The notes: generated by a model from the sequence alone, not told the origin. Positions 43,614-52,066 are shown, counted from the first letter of the stretch. The stretch: 64,000 bases of DNA from an uncultured Eubacterium sp. (GCA_934338065.1 CAKRGX010000003.1:1-64000), one strand, 5' to 3'. Translations and numbers: made by a program.

Positions 43614-45974
43614 TTAACATTCTACATTTTGTATCATCACAGGTTTTTTGCGTTCACGACAGGTATTCATGATACTTCCCCCATCGCCATAGCAGGCATC
43701 ACACAGGGTAATTGCCATCTGTGGTGTGACGGTATCATCCAGAATGCCCACACCACTTTGCCGATATTCCTGCAGAAAATCCCTGTATTCCTGCCAGAGT
43801 CCCGGATCACTTTTACGAATCATATTCTTCACATTGGGATCCGGACGCCAGATTACTGCCACCTGATCTTTATTTTCTTCAAATGTTTTCATGACATTTC
43901 TCATTTTCTCTACTGTCTTTTTCCCGGACATCCGAATAACCCCACCGCTTGTTGTGTACAAAATGATTTTCTTCCACTCTCCATCCGCCGTTTTCAGTAC
44001 AGACTGCCACTCCTGTGGCACCTCAAGTTTCTCACGTTTTCTGCGTTCCCTTACAAGAGGATCATCCTGAAGCAGAACATCTGAACTCTCTATCTTTTGT
44101 TCCCACACTAGTTTTGTATCTTCCCCAGCAAATGCAGTGAGAAGTTCGATATACACATCCCGCATCTGGTCAGACTGGACAATGACCTTGTCAGCATGGA
44201 CAACCCCCGGCATATTGCAATAATAACGGAGCATCTTCCTCATGCGCTCATCACCAGCACTAACCTCATCCATCAAAAGGCCTGGAATATAAACAAGCTG
44301 CTCTGTATATTTTTTGAGATTGCTTACATAAAAGAACGGATGTATGGACAACGCATAGTTAAAATCATCATACGGACACTGTACTACGATCGTATCCGGA
44401 TGATGTACCTGAAAATTATACTCTTCATAAGAAGTGAGCATAACCTCTTCCGGATACCCTTCGCACTCATACTGCATCTCATCTAACTTAATCTCGCCAA
44501 AACCATCTTTATAATAATAGGGTGCCGGGATCACATACACATCTGTATTCTCTGCTTCCATAGCTTTCTTCCATGACGGCATCATCGTCACCCACTGTTC
44601 CGGTTTGTACGGTACAAATACTACCTCTCGTTTTTCCCTGAGATTTTGTTCTATACTGGTGGTCAACTGTCCTTCGAAAGAGACAAGCCCCTGCTGAACT
44701 TCATCAATAGAAAATGGCTTCTCTTCCTCTACAGTCTGAAGAATCCTTTGATTTATTTCAAACAACAATTCGCAATAGTTCTCAAGAAGAGAAACGGTAA
44801 CATGTCCCTCCCCACATTCCTGTTCAATCATGGTACCAAGTTCGATAGCGGCATTCTGGCAGTCCCCCATCAATTCAACGGCCGTCTGAAATTGCCCCTC
44901 CAAAAGTAAACCAATCAGGCTCTCATGCGCTTCCTTAAATAATGGCAAAAAAGCTTTTGTCTTCTCCTGCAGACTCTCTTTCTTATTTTGCCGTTCTTCC
45001 TCTCGTTCCCTCTCTACCTGCTCGATCTCCTCGCTCGAAAACTTATATTCAAATATCTCTACACTCGTTTTTTCCTTAAGCATTTTCTCTATCTTTTCAA
45101 AATAAGGATAATCGTGTGATCCCCCCGATCGCACCGGATTCATATAATCCGTTCCATATTTTTTCTGCACAAGTTCCTCATATCCAATAGGAACACGGAT
45201 CTTCATATTTTCGAAAGGAACCATAACACTTTCCACAAAGCATGATTTAGGCAGACGATAATCCTCATGCGAACTCCATAACGCAAGATTAGTCAGTTCT
45301 TTGGCTTCCTGCTCGGTATACAAAGATGGCAGACGATCCATCAGCACATCATACAACTGAATCTCAATTGACTTATCCCGGTCAAACTTTATATGAAAGA
45401 AGTCCTCGATTCCCCGAAGATACTCATTAATCACATCCCAGTCGACCTGAATTCCATCACGTTCTTTCGTAACTTCGTTGATCACCCCACACAGGTGGCT
45501 GACCAGATCCCGGTACGCCTGCTCTTCTTCTTTATCTGGAGGAAGAAAGTCAAGACAGAAAATATCAATGCCTGCCACATAGGGAAACCCATGATATTTT
45601 TCCAAAACATGCTGTGGAATCGTGATAACTTTCGAATTCGATACTTTTGCTACCATGTTGCCTGTGCCATCATCAACATGATAGTCCATGGCATAACACT
45701 CATCCGGCAGCTCATCTGCCACGGCCATGAACTTTTTAAAATCTGCGCTTTTCATACAGACATCCAGATCATCATCCCACGGAATCATCCCTCCATGCCG
45801 TATGATGCCCAGTAAGGTCCCCCACTCTGCATAATAGTTAATATTATGTTTTTCACATACTTCCTGAAAGGCTGCCAATACCTCCAGTTCAGCCGCCCAG
45901 GCTTTCTTCATAACGCTGGGAATATAATAACCGTCACGAACTTCATCTTCAAAATAGGAATCTGCAAACTCCAT
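43614..45974 (-). CDS. LicD-family phosphotransferase fusion protein, copy 3
   Basis: This 786-residue protein is the first of the three in transcription order, directly after the flagellin gene and its terminator. The LicD core is KHNINYYAEWGTLLGIIRHGG with IPWDDDLDVC. The middle has MGDCQNAAIELGTMIEQEC. The C-terminal half has VVFVPYKPEQWVTMMPSWKK, VYVIPAPYYYKDGFG and CDACYGDGGSIMNTCRERKK. The start at 45974 is set by GGAGG 8 bases upstream and by alignment of MEFADSYFEDEV with the paralogues. No separate strong promoter is seen, so expression probably depends on read-through from the flagellin gene. No export signal or membrane helix is present, consistent with cytoplasmic action. Confidence 0.78.
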   Translation of the reverse strand: MEFADSYFEDEVRDGYYIPSVMKKAWAAELEVLAAFQEVCEKHNINYYAEWGTLLGIIRHGGMIPWDDDLDVCMKSADFKKFMAVADELPDECYAMDYHVDDGTGNMVAKVSNSKVITIPQHVLEKYHGFPYVAGIDIFCLDFLPPDKEEEQAYRDLVSHLCGVINEVTKERDGIQVDWDVINEYLRGIEDFFHIKFDRDKSIEIQLYDVLMDRLPSLYTEQEAKELTNLALWSSHEDYRLPKSCFVESVMVPFENMKIRVPIGYEELVQKKYGTDYMNPVRSGGSHDYPYFEKIEKMLKEKTSVEIFEYKFSSEEIEQVEREREEERQNKKESLQEKTKAFLPLFKEAHESLIGLLLEGQFQTAVELMGDCQNAAIELGTMIEQECGEGHVTVSLLENYCELLFEINQRILQTVEEEKPFSIDEVQQGLVSFEGQLTTSIEQNLREKREVVFVPYKPEQWVTMMPSWKKAMEAENTDVYVIPAPYYYKDGFGEIKLDEMQYECEGYPEEVMLTSYEEYNFQVHHPDTIVVQCPYDDFNYALSIHPFFYVSNLKKYTEQLVYIPGLLMDEVSAGDERMRKMLRYYCNMPGVVHADKVIVQSDQMRDVYIELLTAFAGEDTKLVWEQKIESSDVLLQDDPLVRERRKREKLEVPQEWQSVLKTADGEWKKIILYTTSGGVIRMSGKKTVEKMRNVMKTFEENKDQVAVIWRPDPNVKNMIRKSDPGLWQEYRDFLQEYRQSGVGILDDTVTPQMAITLCDACYGDGGSIMNTCRERKKPVMIQNVEC

Positions 45975-45995
45975 ATCGGATACCTCCATTGCACA

Positions 45996-46026
45996 AAAGG
46001 TGCTCCAGTATTCCCAGAGCACCTTT
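45996..46026 (-). terminator. Terminator after flagellin gene fliC1
   Basis: On the minus strand a 10-bp perfect stem (AAAGGTGCTC with GAGCACCTTT) and an 11-base loop end in TTTTG. The T-run is short, so read-through into the licD genes is plausible. Confidence 0.85.
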
Positions 46027-46067
46027 GACTATACCACTGTAAAAATCGTATTCTATATCTATTATTC

Positions 46068-46883
46068 TTAACCAAGTAAAGAAGTAACACCCTGATTTGC
46101 CTGATTTGCCTGAGCGAGCATCGATGTAGCAGCCTGCTGCAGAATATTCTCTTTGGAGAATTTCGTCATTTCATCAGCCATATCAGTATCACGAAGCAGA
46201 CTCTCTGCGGACTGCAAGTTCTCAGCAGCATTATCATCTACCTTGATTCTGTACTCAAGACGGTTCTGGATAGCACCCAGATTAGATCTCTGTGTAGACA
46301 CTTCCTGAATGATCTTATCGATAGAGCCAAGAAGCAATGAATTAGCACTACCTGTCATATTAGCGGTTACGCTGACACCATTCCAAACAGCAACGGATAT
46401 TGTAAAGGTAATACCCTGACTAGAGTTAGCACCAACCTGCAGATACTGCTTGCTGAATGTACCATCCAACAATGTCTTCTTGTTGAACTGTGTAGTAGAA
46501 CGGATAGAGTTAAACTCTTCTTTCAACTGATCCAACTCATCCTGGATTTTCTTGAAGTCTCCTGAACTGCTATGTAATGTTGCTGTGTTGGAAGCCTGTA
46601 CAACCAACTCACGAGCTCTTTGAAGTACTGCATGCTGCTGTTCCATCGCACCTTCTGCTGTCTGGATCAACGAGATACCATCCTGTGCATTGGCAGAAGC
46701 TCTCTTCAGACCACGGATCTGAGATCTCATTTTCTCCGAGATAGAAAGCCCTGCTGCATCATCTGCTGCACGGTTAATCTTATAACCACTGGACAACTTT
46801 TCAGTTGCCTTTGCCAGATTCTTTCCTACAATACCTAACTGTCTGTTTGCATTCATAGATGTAATGTTGTGCTGTAATATCAT
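46068..46883 (-). CDS. fliC: Flagellin, short form (copy 1)
   Basis: This 271-residue flagellin consists of the conserved N-terminal (about 1-150: HNITSMNANRQLGIVGKNL, SSGYKINRAADDAAGLSISE) and C-terminal (about 188-271: AENLQSAESLLRDTDMADEM, MLAQANQANQGV) D0/D1 regions. A core of only about 35 residues lies between them, so there are no D2/D3 domains. It lies downstream of a nearly identical gene and differs from it mainly at residues 160-186. It has its own sigma-D promoter (47013-47038), a leader with CsrA-like sites, and a terminator. The exposed core, with many Ser, Thr and Asn, is the natural place for the glycan made by the neighbouring genes (inference). Confidence 0.96.
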   Translation of the reverse strand: MILQHNITSMNANRQLGIVGKNLAKATEKLSSGYKINRAADDAAGLSISEKMRSQIRGLKRASANAQDGISLIQTAEGAMEQQHAVLQRARELVVQASNTATLHSSSGDFKKIQDELDQLKEEFNSIRSTTQFNKKTLLDGTFSKQYLQVGANSSQGITFTISVAVWNGVSVTANMTGSANSLLLGSIDKIIQEVSTQRSNLGAIQNRLEYRIKVDDNAAENLQSAESLLRDTDMADEMTKFSKENILQQAATSMLAQANQANQGVTSLLG

Positions 46884-46890
46884 AATAATT

Positions 46891-46924
46891 TCCTCCTTGA
46901 ATATACATATTTTTCCTTAAATAT
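46891..46924 (-). promoter_or_regulatory. CsrA-type sites in the fliC1 leader
   Basis: On the minus strand a hairpin ATATTT-AAGGAA-AAATAT (46907-46924) shows GGA in its loop. Fifteen to twenty bases on, the ribosome site TTCAAGGAGGA (46891-46901) provides a second GGA. Paired GGA sites, one covering the Shine-Dalgarno, are how CsrA represses hag in Bacillus subtilis. Confidence 0.55.
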
Positions 46925-47012
46925 TTTTCTTCTTATTTACTTGATTTGAATGATCATTTCTATCAATTTGGAAAAGATGTTTTATTTTTACTCTTTCCCT
47001 CTGACATTATAT

Positions 47013-47038
47013 ATATCGGAACATCTGGCAGATTCTTA
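47013..47038 (-). promoter_or_regulatory. Sigma-D promoter of fliC1
   Basis: On the minus strand TAAG (47035-47038), 14 bases and TCCGATAT (47013-47020). The following TATATAATGTCAGAGGG stretch is shared almost exactly with the fliC2 promoter. Confidence 0.85.
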
Positions 47039-47072
47039 ACCCCTATTTTTCTTTTTCCCAAGAAGTTTTTTC

Positions 47073-47102
47073 AAAAAAAGAGAACCGGCTATGCCGGCTC
47101 TC
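47073..47102 (-). terminator. Terminator after flagellin gene fliC2
   Basis: On the minus strand a 10-bp stem (GAGAGCCGGC with GCCGGTTCTC) with a 3-base loop is followed by seven T. Confidence 0.9.
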
Positions 47103-47151
47103 CTTAAACAACTCAATCTTAAATTGTTTTGCACATCTTCCACTACAGCAA

Positions 47152-47967
47152 TTAGCCGAGAAGTGAAAGTACACCCTGATTTGCCTGATTTGCCTGAGCA
47201 AGCATTGATGTAGCAGCCTGCTGCAAGATGTTCTCCTTGGAGAATCTTGTCATTTCATCTGCCATATCAGTATCACGAAGCAGACTTTCTGCGGACTGTA
47301 AGTTCTCAGCAGCATTGTCATCTACTTTGATTCTGTACTCAAGACGGTTCTGGATAGCGCCCAGATTAGATCTCTCTGTAGATACCTGCTGGATCACTTT
47401 GTCGATGCTTCCGATCAACTGGGAGTTAACACTACCAGTTGTACTTGCAGTTACGCTGACACCACCCCATGTAGCAATGGAAATGGAGATTGTGATACCC
47501 TGGCTAGAGTTAGCACCAACCTGCAGATACTGCTTGCTGAATGTACCATCCAACAATGTCTTCTTGTTGAACTGAGTCGTTGATGTGATAGAATTAAACT
47601 CATCCTTCAACTGATTCAACTCATCCTGGATCTTCTGGAAGTCTCCTGAACTACTATGCAAGGTAGCAGTATTGGAAGCCTGAACTACCAATTCACGTGC
47701 TCTCTGTAAGATTGCATGCTGCTGCTCCATAGCACCTTCAGCTGTCTGAATCAAAGAAATACCATCCTGTGCATTAGAAGAAGCACGTTTCAAACCACGA
47801 ATCTGGGATCTCATTTTCTCAGAAATGGAAAGTCCTGCTGCATCATCTGCTGCACGGTTAATTTTATAACCACTGGATAATTTCTCTGTAGCTTTTGCTA
47901 AGTTTTTTCCTACCAAACCCAACTGTCTGTTGGCATTCATAGATGTAATATTATGTTGTACTATCAT
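47152..47967 (-). CDS. fliC: Flagellin, short form (copy 2)
   Basis: This 271-residue flagellin is nearly identical to copy 1 in both terminal regions, with the same reduced core. Core differences include VAVWNGVSVTANMTG in copy 1 versus IATWGGVSVTASTTG here. The ATG at 47967 has AAGGAGGA upstream; an in-frame ATG 99 bases earlier lies in the leader RNA and would add a non-flagellin N terminus. It has its own sigma-D promoter and terminator. Its leader carries the better CsrA-type sites of the two. It lies downstream of fliS and a FliT-like gene. Confidence 0.96.
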   Translation of the reverse strand: MIVQHNITSMNANRQLGLVGKNLAKATEKLSSGYKINRAADDAAGLSISEKMRSQIRGLKRASSNAQDGISLIQTAEGAMEQQHAILQRARELVVQASNTATLHSSSGDFQKIQDELNQLKDEFNSITSTTQFNKKTLLDGTFSKQYLQVGANSSQGITISISIATWGGVSVTASTTGSVNSQLIGSIDKVIQQVSTERSNLGAIQNRLEYRIKVDDNAAENLQSAESLLRDTDMADEMTRFSKENILQQAATSMLAQANQANQGVLSLLG

Positions 47968-47974
47968 AATGCAT

Positions 47975-48054
47975 TCCTCCTTGAATTTAACTCGGCATCC
48001 TTGCCGATTATTATTTTGTTTTATAATATCTAAAGAAAGCAGCGAATCCATCGC
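47975..48054 (-). promoter_or_regulatory. CsrA-type sites in the fliC2 leader
   Basis: On the minus strand, a perfect 6-bp hairpin TCGGCA-AGGA-TGCCGA (47992-48007) presents AGGA in a tetraloop, and its CAAGGATG matches 8 of 10 bases of the CsrA consensus ACARGGATGT. A weaker hairpin GCGA-TGGAT-TCGC (48042-48054) also shows GGA in the loop. The ribosome site TTCAAGGAGGA (47975-47985) is a third GGA. The layout parallels the hag leader. Confidence 0.65.
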
Positions 48055-48159
48055 GGGCCCTTGCATATAGACTCGCCACTTGCTTTAGTACTATACGATT
48101 GAATTGTATCAGAAGCGATAATACCTTAGTCATTATTGTATTTCCCTCTGACACTATAT

Positions 48160-48185
48160 ATATCGGATTTATTTTTATAACCTTA
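48160..48185 (-). promoter_or_regulatory. Sigma-D promoter of fliC2
   Basis: On the minus strand TAAG (48182-48185), 14 bases and TCCGATAT (48160-48167), nearly identical in sequence and geometry to the fliC1 promoter. The leader to the start codon is about 185 bases. Confidence 0.87.
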
Positions 48186-48202
48186 ACCCTTTTTCAAAAA
48201 AT

Positions 48203-48697
48203 TTATTTTGTTTCATTAAAAAAATAAGACTGATGACTCCTATGTGTATTGGACATGTTCTGATAATAAGTAGATGCTGACTTCCTGTTTACATGAAAAT
48301 CATGTATCTTCTGTCGTTCTCTTACGAGATACGCTTTAAATCGTTCACTGTTCTGCTGCTCCAACGCCTGAACGCTGACACCCAGATCAGAAACCTCTGC
48401 GATCAACTCCTGCATTTGTCTGATCTGGTCACGGTACTTCTCCCGGTTCGGGATAATTTCACTTTTTACCCGTCGGAATAAAGAATCGAATCCCTCATCA
48501 ATATCATTCAGTTCATCAATCTGCAATCCTTTTTCATCTACCAGCATATTAAATACTTCCTGATCCAGATCGTCTTCTTTCAAAAGACTCTCCTGTTTCT
48601 TCGTCATTTGCAAGAGTTGTTTTAAAATCGACCGCTTATGCCGCAATACATCTACCATCATATCAACATACACATGATTTGGATTCTGTTCCTGCAC
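48203..48697 (-). CDS. FliT/FlgN-like flagellar chaperone candidate
   Basis: This 164-residue, highly charged, all-helical protein (MVDVLRHKRSILKQLLQMTK, QESLLKEDDLDQEVFNMLVD) shares the length and heptad pattern of FlgN- and FliT-type export chaperones but lacks a clear signature. It directly follows fliS by 15 bases and precedes flagellin, the usual place of fliT. The C-terminal 35 residues are basic, His/Tyr/Asn-rich and probably flexible. The likely role is binding FliD or flagellin before export. Confidence 0.65.
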   Translation of the reverse strand: MQEQNPNHVYVDMMVDVLRHKRSILKQLLQMTKKQESLLKEDDLDQEVFNMLVDEKGLQIDELNDIDEGFDSLFRRVKSEIIPNREKYRDQIRQMQELIAEVSDLGVSVQALEQQNSERFKAYLVRERQKIHDFHVNRKSASTYYQNMSNTHRSHQSYFFNETK

Positions 48698-48712
48698 ACT
48701 TAACCCTCATTT

Positions 48713-49093
48713 CTATTTCTTTGCTCCCGGCGCGCGGCGCATAACTTCCTTCCAAGTGTCGCGCATCTCCCGGATATATTTCAGTGCATCTTCAACTCTT
48801 GCCGGGTCCTTCGTCATATTGGCATCTACAAGTTTCTGATAGATTAACTCATATACACGATTAAAGTCCTCCCAGACCGGATATTTGTGATCAAGTGTTG
48901 ACTGCAGTTCCGTAATAATTGCTTCTGCCTTCATCAGATTTTCATGGGCACCCATGATGTCTTTCTTTTCCATTGCCATGATCGCAATATTACAGAATTT
49001 AATAGCTCCATTATAAAGCATCAGGGTAAGTTCTGCCGGTGAAGCCGTCAACACTGCATTTCTTTGATAACTATCAATTCCCCTCTGTTGCAT
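48713..49093 (-). CDS. fliS: Flagellar export chaperone FliS
   Basis: FliS binds the C terminus of flagellin in the cytoplasm and prevents early polymerisation. The 126-residue helical protein has the family landmarks YQRNAVLTASPAELTLMLYNGAIKFC and a central ENLMKAEAIITELQSTLD helix. It is transcribed after fliD and before the FliT-like gene. Because flagellin leaves the cell soon after FliS binding, modification by the Maf-like enzyme would have to act on the flagellin-FliS complex or before it. Confidence 0.95.
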   Translation of the reverse strand: MQQRGIDSYQRNAVLTASPAELTLMLYNGAIKFCNIAIMAMEKKDIMGAHENLMKAEAIITELQSTLDHKYPVWEDFNRVYELIYQKLVDANMTKDPARVEDALKYIREMRDTWKEVMRRAPGAKK

Positions 49094-49120
49094 ATTTCAT
49101 CATCCATCCTTTATTTATTA

Positions 49121-51286
49121 TCAATTGCCAAAAAGCCCCGACATACTGTTCTGCTGTGACTGCAGTTTTGCCATAGCCGTCTCCATCGCCGTGAATTTCT
49201 TGTAGTAACGTTCTTCCATCTCAGCCAGCTTATCTTCCCATGATTCAATATCTTTTTTGTAAGCTTTCAGGTCATCGCCCATTTTTACATCATCATAGAA
49301 CGTCAACGCACTACTGTATTCTGTTTTCCTCATCATATCATACATATTAGCGCGGAGATTTTCAAAAATATCTGCAAGTGCTTTGGTTGTTCCATCCGGA
49401 TCATCCGCTAATGCCTTTTTTAATTTATCACTCTCACCGGAATATACACTGTCATCCGGATCACCATAGATATGAAGCTGTCCGCCTTCCGTATAGTTTG
49501 TGGACGTCATAATACCAAAACTAGATAATGCATATTTTTGACCATTCACCGTCACTGTAGACATCATTGCATCACGCATTCCCTGCATGATACTGTTTAC
49601 CTTGTTATCATTGCGAAGCAGGGAGTCCTTAATTTTCGTCTCCCATTCCTCTACTTCTTTATCTGACATAGCTTGCTTCTGCTCACTTGTCAGTGGCTCA
49701 TAGTCCTTAGCAGAGTCTGCATTATACATCTTATACATTTCACTAAGCACAGAATTATATTCTTTGAGGAAATCCTTAATCTGATTGTATACATTATCTA
49801 CATCATCGGACACGGTAAAGCTGATCTGCTCACCCGGTGCGGTCGTAGCTGTCAAAGCAATATTTAAACCGTTTGCTGATACCGTTGTCGAGGACGATGT
49901 CAGTTCTGCACCATTTAAAATAACCTTACTATCACACGCCTCAATCAACGCCATGCCAGATGGTATGCTGGAGTTAGTAGTATCATTTGCTCCTCCATTC
50001 ACCAGAACGCTGCCATCGCTGGCAACACTGATATCCGATAAACCAAGTGACGCAAGCGCCGAGCTGGATAACGCATCGTTACGGCTGGTAATAGAAGCAT
50101 AGGAACGTGTGACGGAATCAAGGGAAGTCTTAACCGATTCCTGTGTCAGTCCACTATTAGAATCAAACCCTTCTATGCCCGCACTATAATACTTATCTTT
50201 CGCCTCCTGTGACAGATTTTCAATGTCACTCGCCGTTTTCCCGGTAAAGGCAGCCGCATCCATATCGGTCTTCGCAGTTTCTGAAGTAATCGTTTCATTC
50301 ACATACTTTGTTGTATCTTCATCTGCTTTTTTCTTAACAGCAGCTTCATAATCCTCAGCCGTTTTTCCCTCTTTGAGGGTAGTAAGGTCATCTCCCTCGT
50401 AAAACTCTTTTTTCAAATCTTCGTCCGCCTGCGCTGCAGCCAGATTTTCACTATACTTGCTGTCATATAGAGAAGCCTTAACATACGTAGCTGCCCCGGA
50501 ATCAATAATGCTCTTCTTCGTCTCATAAGATGCTTTTGCCATCTTGTCTAACGCTGCCGAATATGCGTCTGTATCGACGCCGGAACTTCGCAATGACTTC
50601 ATAGCATTGTCTACCAGCGCACGATTTGTTGTATTCATCTTATCATATCCAACTGCATTTCGAACATCACTCTGCCCCGACAGTTCAGCAGCAGATATTG
50701 CCGAACTTGTGATAGAGAACGAATTTTCTATACCTGTATTCTTGCTGCTGATGAAAAATCGTTTCTGTGTTGTATCATAACTGGCATATAATCCTGCATT
50801 TTTTAACGCACTCGTAAAATCATTGATTGTTGTGTTTTCACCAATAGCAAATTTACTTGTTTTACCATTGGCGTTAATCTCTATCTCCTTATTCAAAAGA
50901 GACGGATCAATCTCTGTCAATTTTGTATTTACAGAGGTTGCGTCAATCTTAGCACTAGTCAGATACTGTGCGGATGCAACACCTTTCACTTCCATCGTAT
51001 AGGAACCATTAATGGCATTATTACTGGCCGTAATATTGGCTTTGGATGAATCGGATAACGTAGCCTTTTTCACCATATAGGTGGATTGCAAACGCATTTT
51101 CGATACATATTTATTATAAAGATTGGTTAATTTTGTATTCAGATCCTGCCATTTCGTCTGTTTCCACTCAAGTTTTGTCTTGGCTCTTTCTACTTTCGTT
51201 TTTTTCAGACTTTGTGCAGACATCAGCGCACCAACAATGGCCTCTGTATCCAGACCCGAATTTAACCCGGACATTCGGATTCCCAT
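49121..51286 (-). CDS. fliD: Flagellar filament cap protein FliD
   Basis: FliD caps the filament and guides flagellin assembly. The N-terminal domain (MSGLNSGLDTEAIVGALM) and C-terminal coiled region (YYKKFTAMETAMAKLQSQQNS, ending in MSGLFGN) are typical. At 721 residues it is much longer than the 450-500 usual in Bacillus. An Ala/Ser/Asp/Lys-rich stretch at about residues 200-435 looks like an inserted surface domain. Such inserts form the outer face of the cap and vary with adhesion. A ribosome site AAGGAGGAA precedes ATG. Confidence 0.94.
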   Translation of the reverse strand: MGIRMSGLNSGLDTEAIVGALMSAQSLKKTKVERAKTKLEWKQTKWQDLNTKLTNLYNKYVSKMRLQSTYMVKKATLSDSSKANITASNNAINGSYTMEVKGVASAQYLTSAKIDATSVNTKLTEIDPSLLNKEIEINANGKTSKFAIGENTTINDFTSALKNAGLYASYDTTQKRFFISSKNTGIENSFSITSSAISAAELSGQSDVRNAVGYDKMNTTNRALVDNAMKSLRSSGVDTDAYSAALDKMAKASYETKKSIIDSGAATYVKASLYDSKYSENLAAAQADEDLKKEFYEGDDLTTLKEGKTAEDYEAAVKKKADEDTTKYVNETITSETAKTDMDAAAFTGKTASDIENLSQEAKDKYYSAGIEGFDSNSGLTQESVKTSLDSVTRSYASITSRNDALSSSALASLGLSDISVASDGSVLVNGGANDTTNSSIPSGMALIEACDSKVILNGAELTSSSTTVSANGLNIALTATTAPGEQISFTVSDDVDNVYNQIKDFLKEYNSVLSEMYKMYNADSAKDYEPLTSEQKQAMSDKEVEEWETKIKDSLLRNDNKVNSIMQGMRDAMMSTVTVNGQKYALSSFGIMTSTNYTEGGQLHIYGDPDDSVYSGESDKLKKALADDPDGTTKALADIFENLRANMYDMMRKTEYSSALTFYDDVKMGDDLKAYKKDIESWEDKLAEMEERYYKKFTAMETAMAKLQSQQNSMSGLFGN

Positions 51287-51317
51287 AGTTATTCCTCCTT
51301 AAAAATCAAATATCAGA

Positions 51318-51743
51318 TTAGCGTCTCTCGTCTACAAGGATCCCCGCCATTTCCCACATCTTCTGAAGCATATCCAGTGATTTCTCCGGCGGGATCTCAC
51401 GAATCACCTTATCCGTATCTTTGTCAATTACACGAATAGAAACGCGGTTTGTCTCTTTATGATAAGAATACTCACAACGGGTCCTCTCCATCCGTCGATT
51501 TGCATTGCGCACAGCATCATCCATACTGCTTTCGCTGACCTCGCGTTTCTTTTGATCCTGTTGTTTATTTTTTCCCTCTTCTTTTCCTGTCATCCCTGAC
51601 TCATTTGCTGCGGTAACAGCCGTCTCTGTAGCCGCCTTTACATGACTTGTATCCAGCATGTCCGGATTTATCTCTGAAGACACCCGGATTGGCTCAACTG
51701 TTTTCACGCCGGTACCCGCTGGCGCAATTTTTTCTATTTCCAT
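51318..51743 (-). CDS. flaG: FlaG-family protein
   Basis: This 141-residue protein has a disordered N-terminal half rich in Ala, Thr, Glu and Lys and a C-terminal FlaG domain (TNRVSIRVIDKDTDKVIREIPPEKSLDMLQKMWEMAGILVDE). FlaG is linked to filament length control in several flagellates. The ATG at 51743 has GGAGG 8 bases upstream; an ATG 15 bases earlier overlaps that site. A sigma-D promoter directly precedes the gene. Confidence 0.9.
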   Translation of the reverse strand: MEIEKIAPAGTGVKTVEPIRVSSEINPDMLDTSHVKAATETAVTAANESGMTGKEEGKNKQQDQKKREVSESSMDDAVRNANRRMERTRCEYSYHKETNRVSIRVIDKDTDKVIREIPPEKSLDMLQKMWEMAGILVDERR

Positions 51744-51788
51744 AACAAACACCTCCATGTGAATGGTAATTCTAGTAATCTGTTATAT

Positions 51789-51815
51789 GTATCGACAAAG
51801 ACAGGGGTTAAATTA
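51789..51815 (-). promoter_or_regulatory. Sigma-D promoter of flaG (overlaps csrA terminator)
   Basis: On the minus strand TAAT (51812-51815), 15 bases and GTCGATAC (51789-51796), a fair sigma-D match. The -35 element lies inside the terminator hairpin of csrA. Confidence 0.6.
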
Positions 51816-51822
51816 ACCCCTG
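51802..51822 (-). terminator. Terminator after csrA
   Basis: CAGGGGTTAA with TTAACCCCTG is a perfect palindrome around one base. On the minus strand it is followed by TCTTTGTC, only a weak T-tract, so partial read-through into flaG is likely. Confidence 0.65.
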
Positions 51823-51838
51823 CAAGATATTTTAGCTA

Positions 51839-52066
51839 TTATTTTTTCTTATTGAGCAAATCAGCTAATGCTTTTGGATTTGACACGTTGGCAGCTTCCG
51901 CATTCGATTGCTGGATCTGCGCATATAACTCTTTACGATAGATAGGAACAGATTTCGGCGCATCAATTCCCAACTTGATCTGATCGCCCTTAATCTCCAA
52001 CACCGTTATCTCAACATTATCATTTATTATGATAGATTCATTTACTTTTCTCGCTAATGCTAACAT
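51839..52066 (-). CDS. csrA: Carbon storage regulator CsrA
   Basis: This 75-residue RNA-binding dimer protein has MLALARKVNESIIINDNVEI and VLEIKGDQIKLGIDAPKSVPIYRKE, the standard CsrA pattern with the C-terminal helix. In flagellates outside the enterics it represses flagellin translation by binding GGA sites in the leader. FliW, encoded just upstream with the stop 2 bases before the csrA start, sequesters CsrA when flagellin is exported. The likely targets in this window are the two fliC leaders. Confidence 0.97.
   Translation of the reverse strand: MLALARKVNESIIINDNVEITVLEIKGDQIKLGIDAPKSVPIYRKELYAQIQQSNAEAANVSNPKALADLLNKKK

Noticed and set aside
47968..48066. An in-frame 33-codon extension upstream of the fliC2 start, with ATG at 48066.
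   Set aside because: It lies in the structured leader, lacks a ribosome site, and would put non-flagellin residues before the invariant flagellin N terminus.
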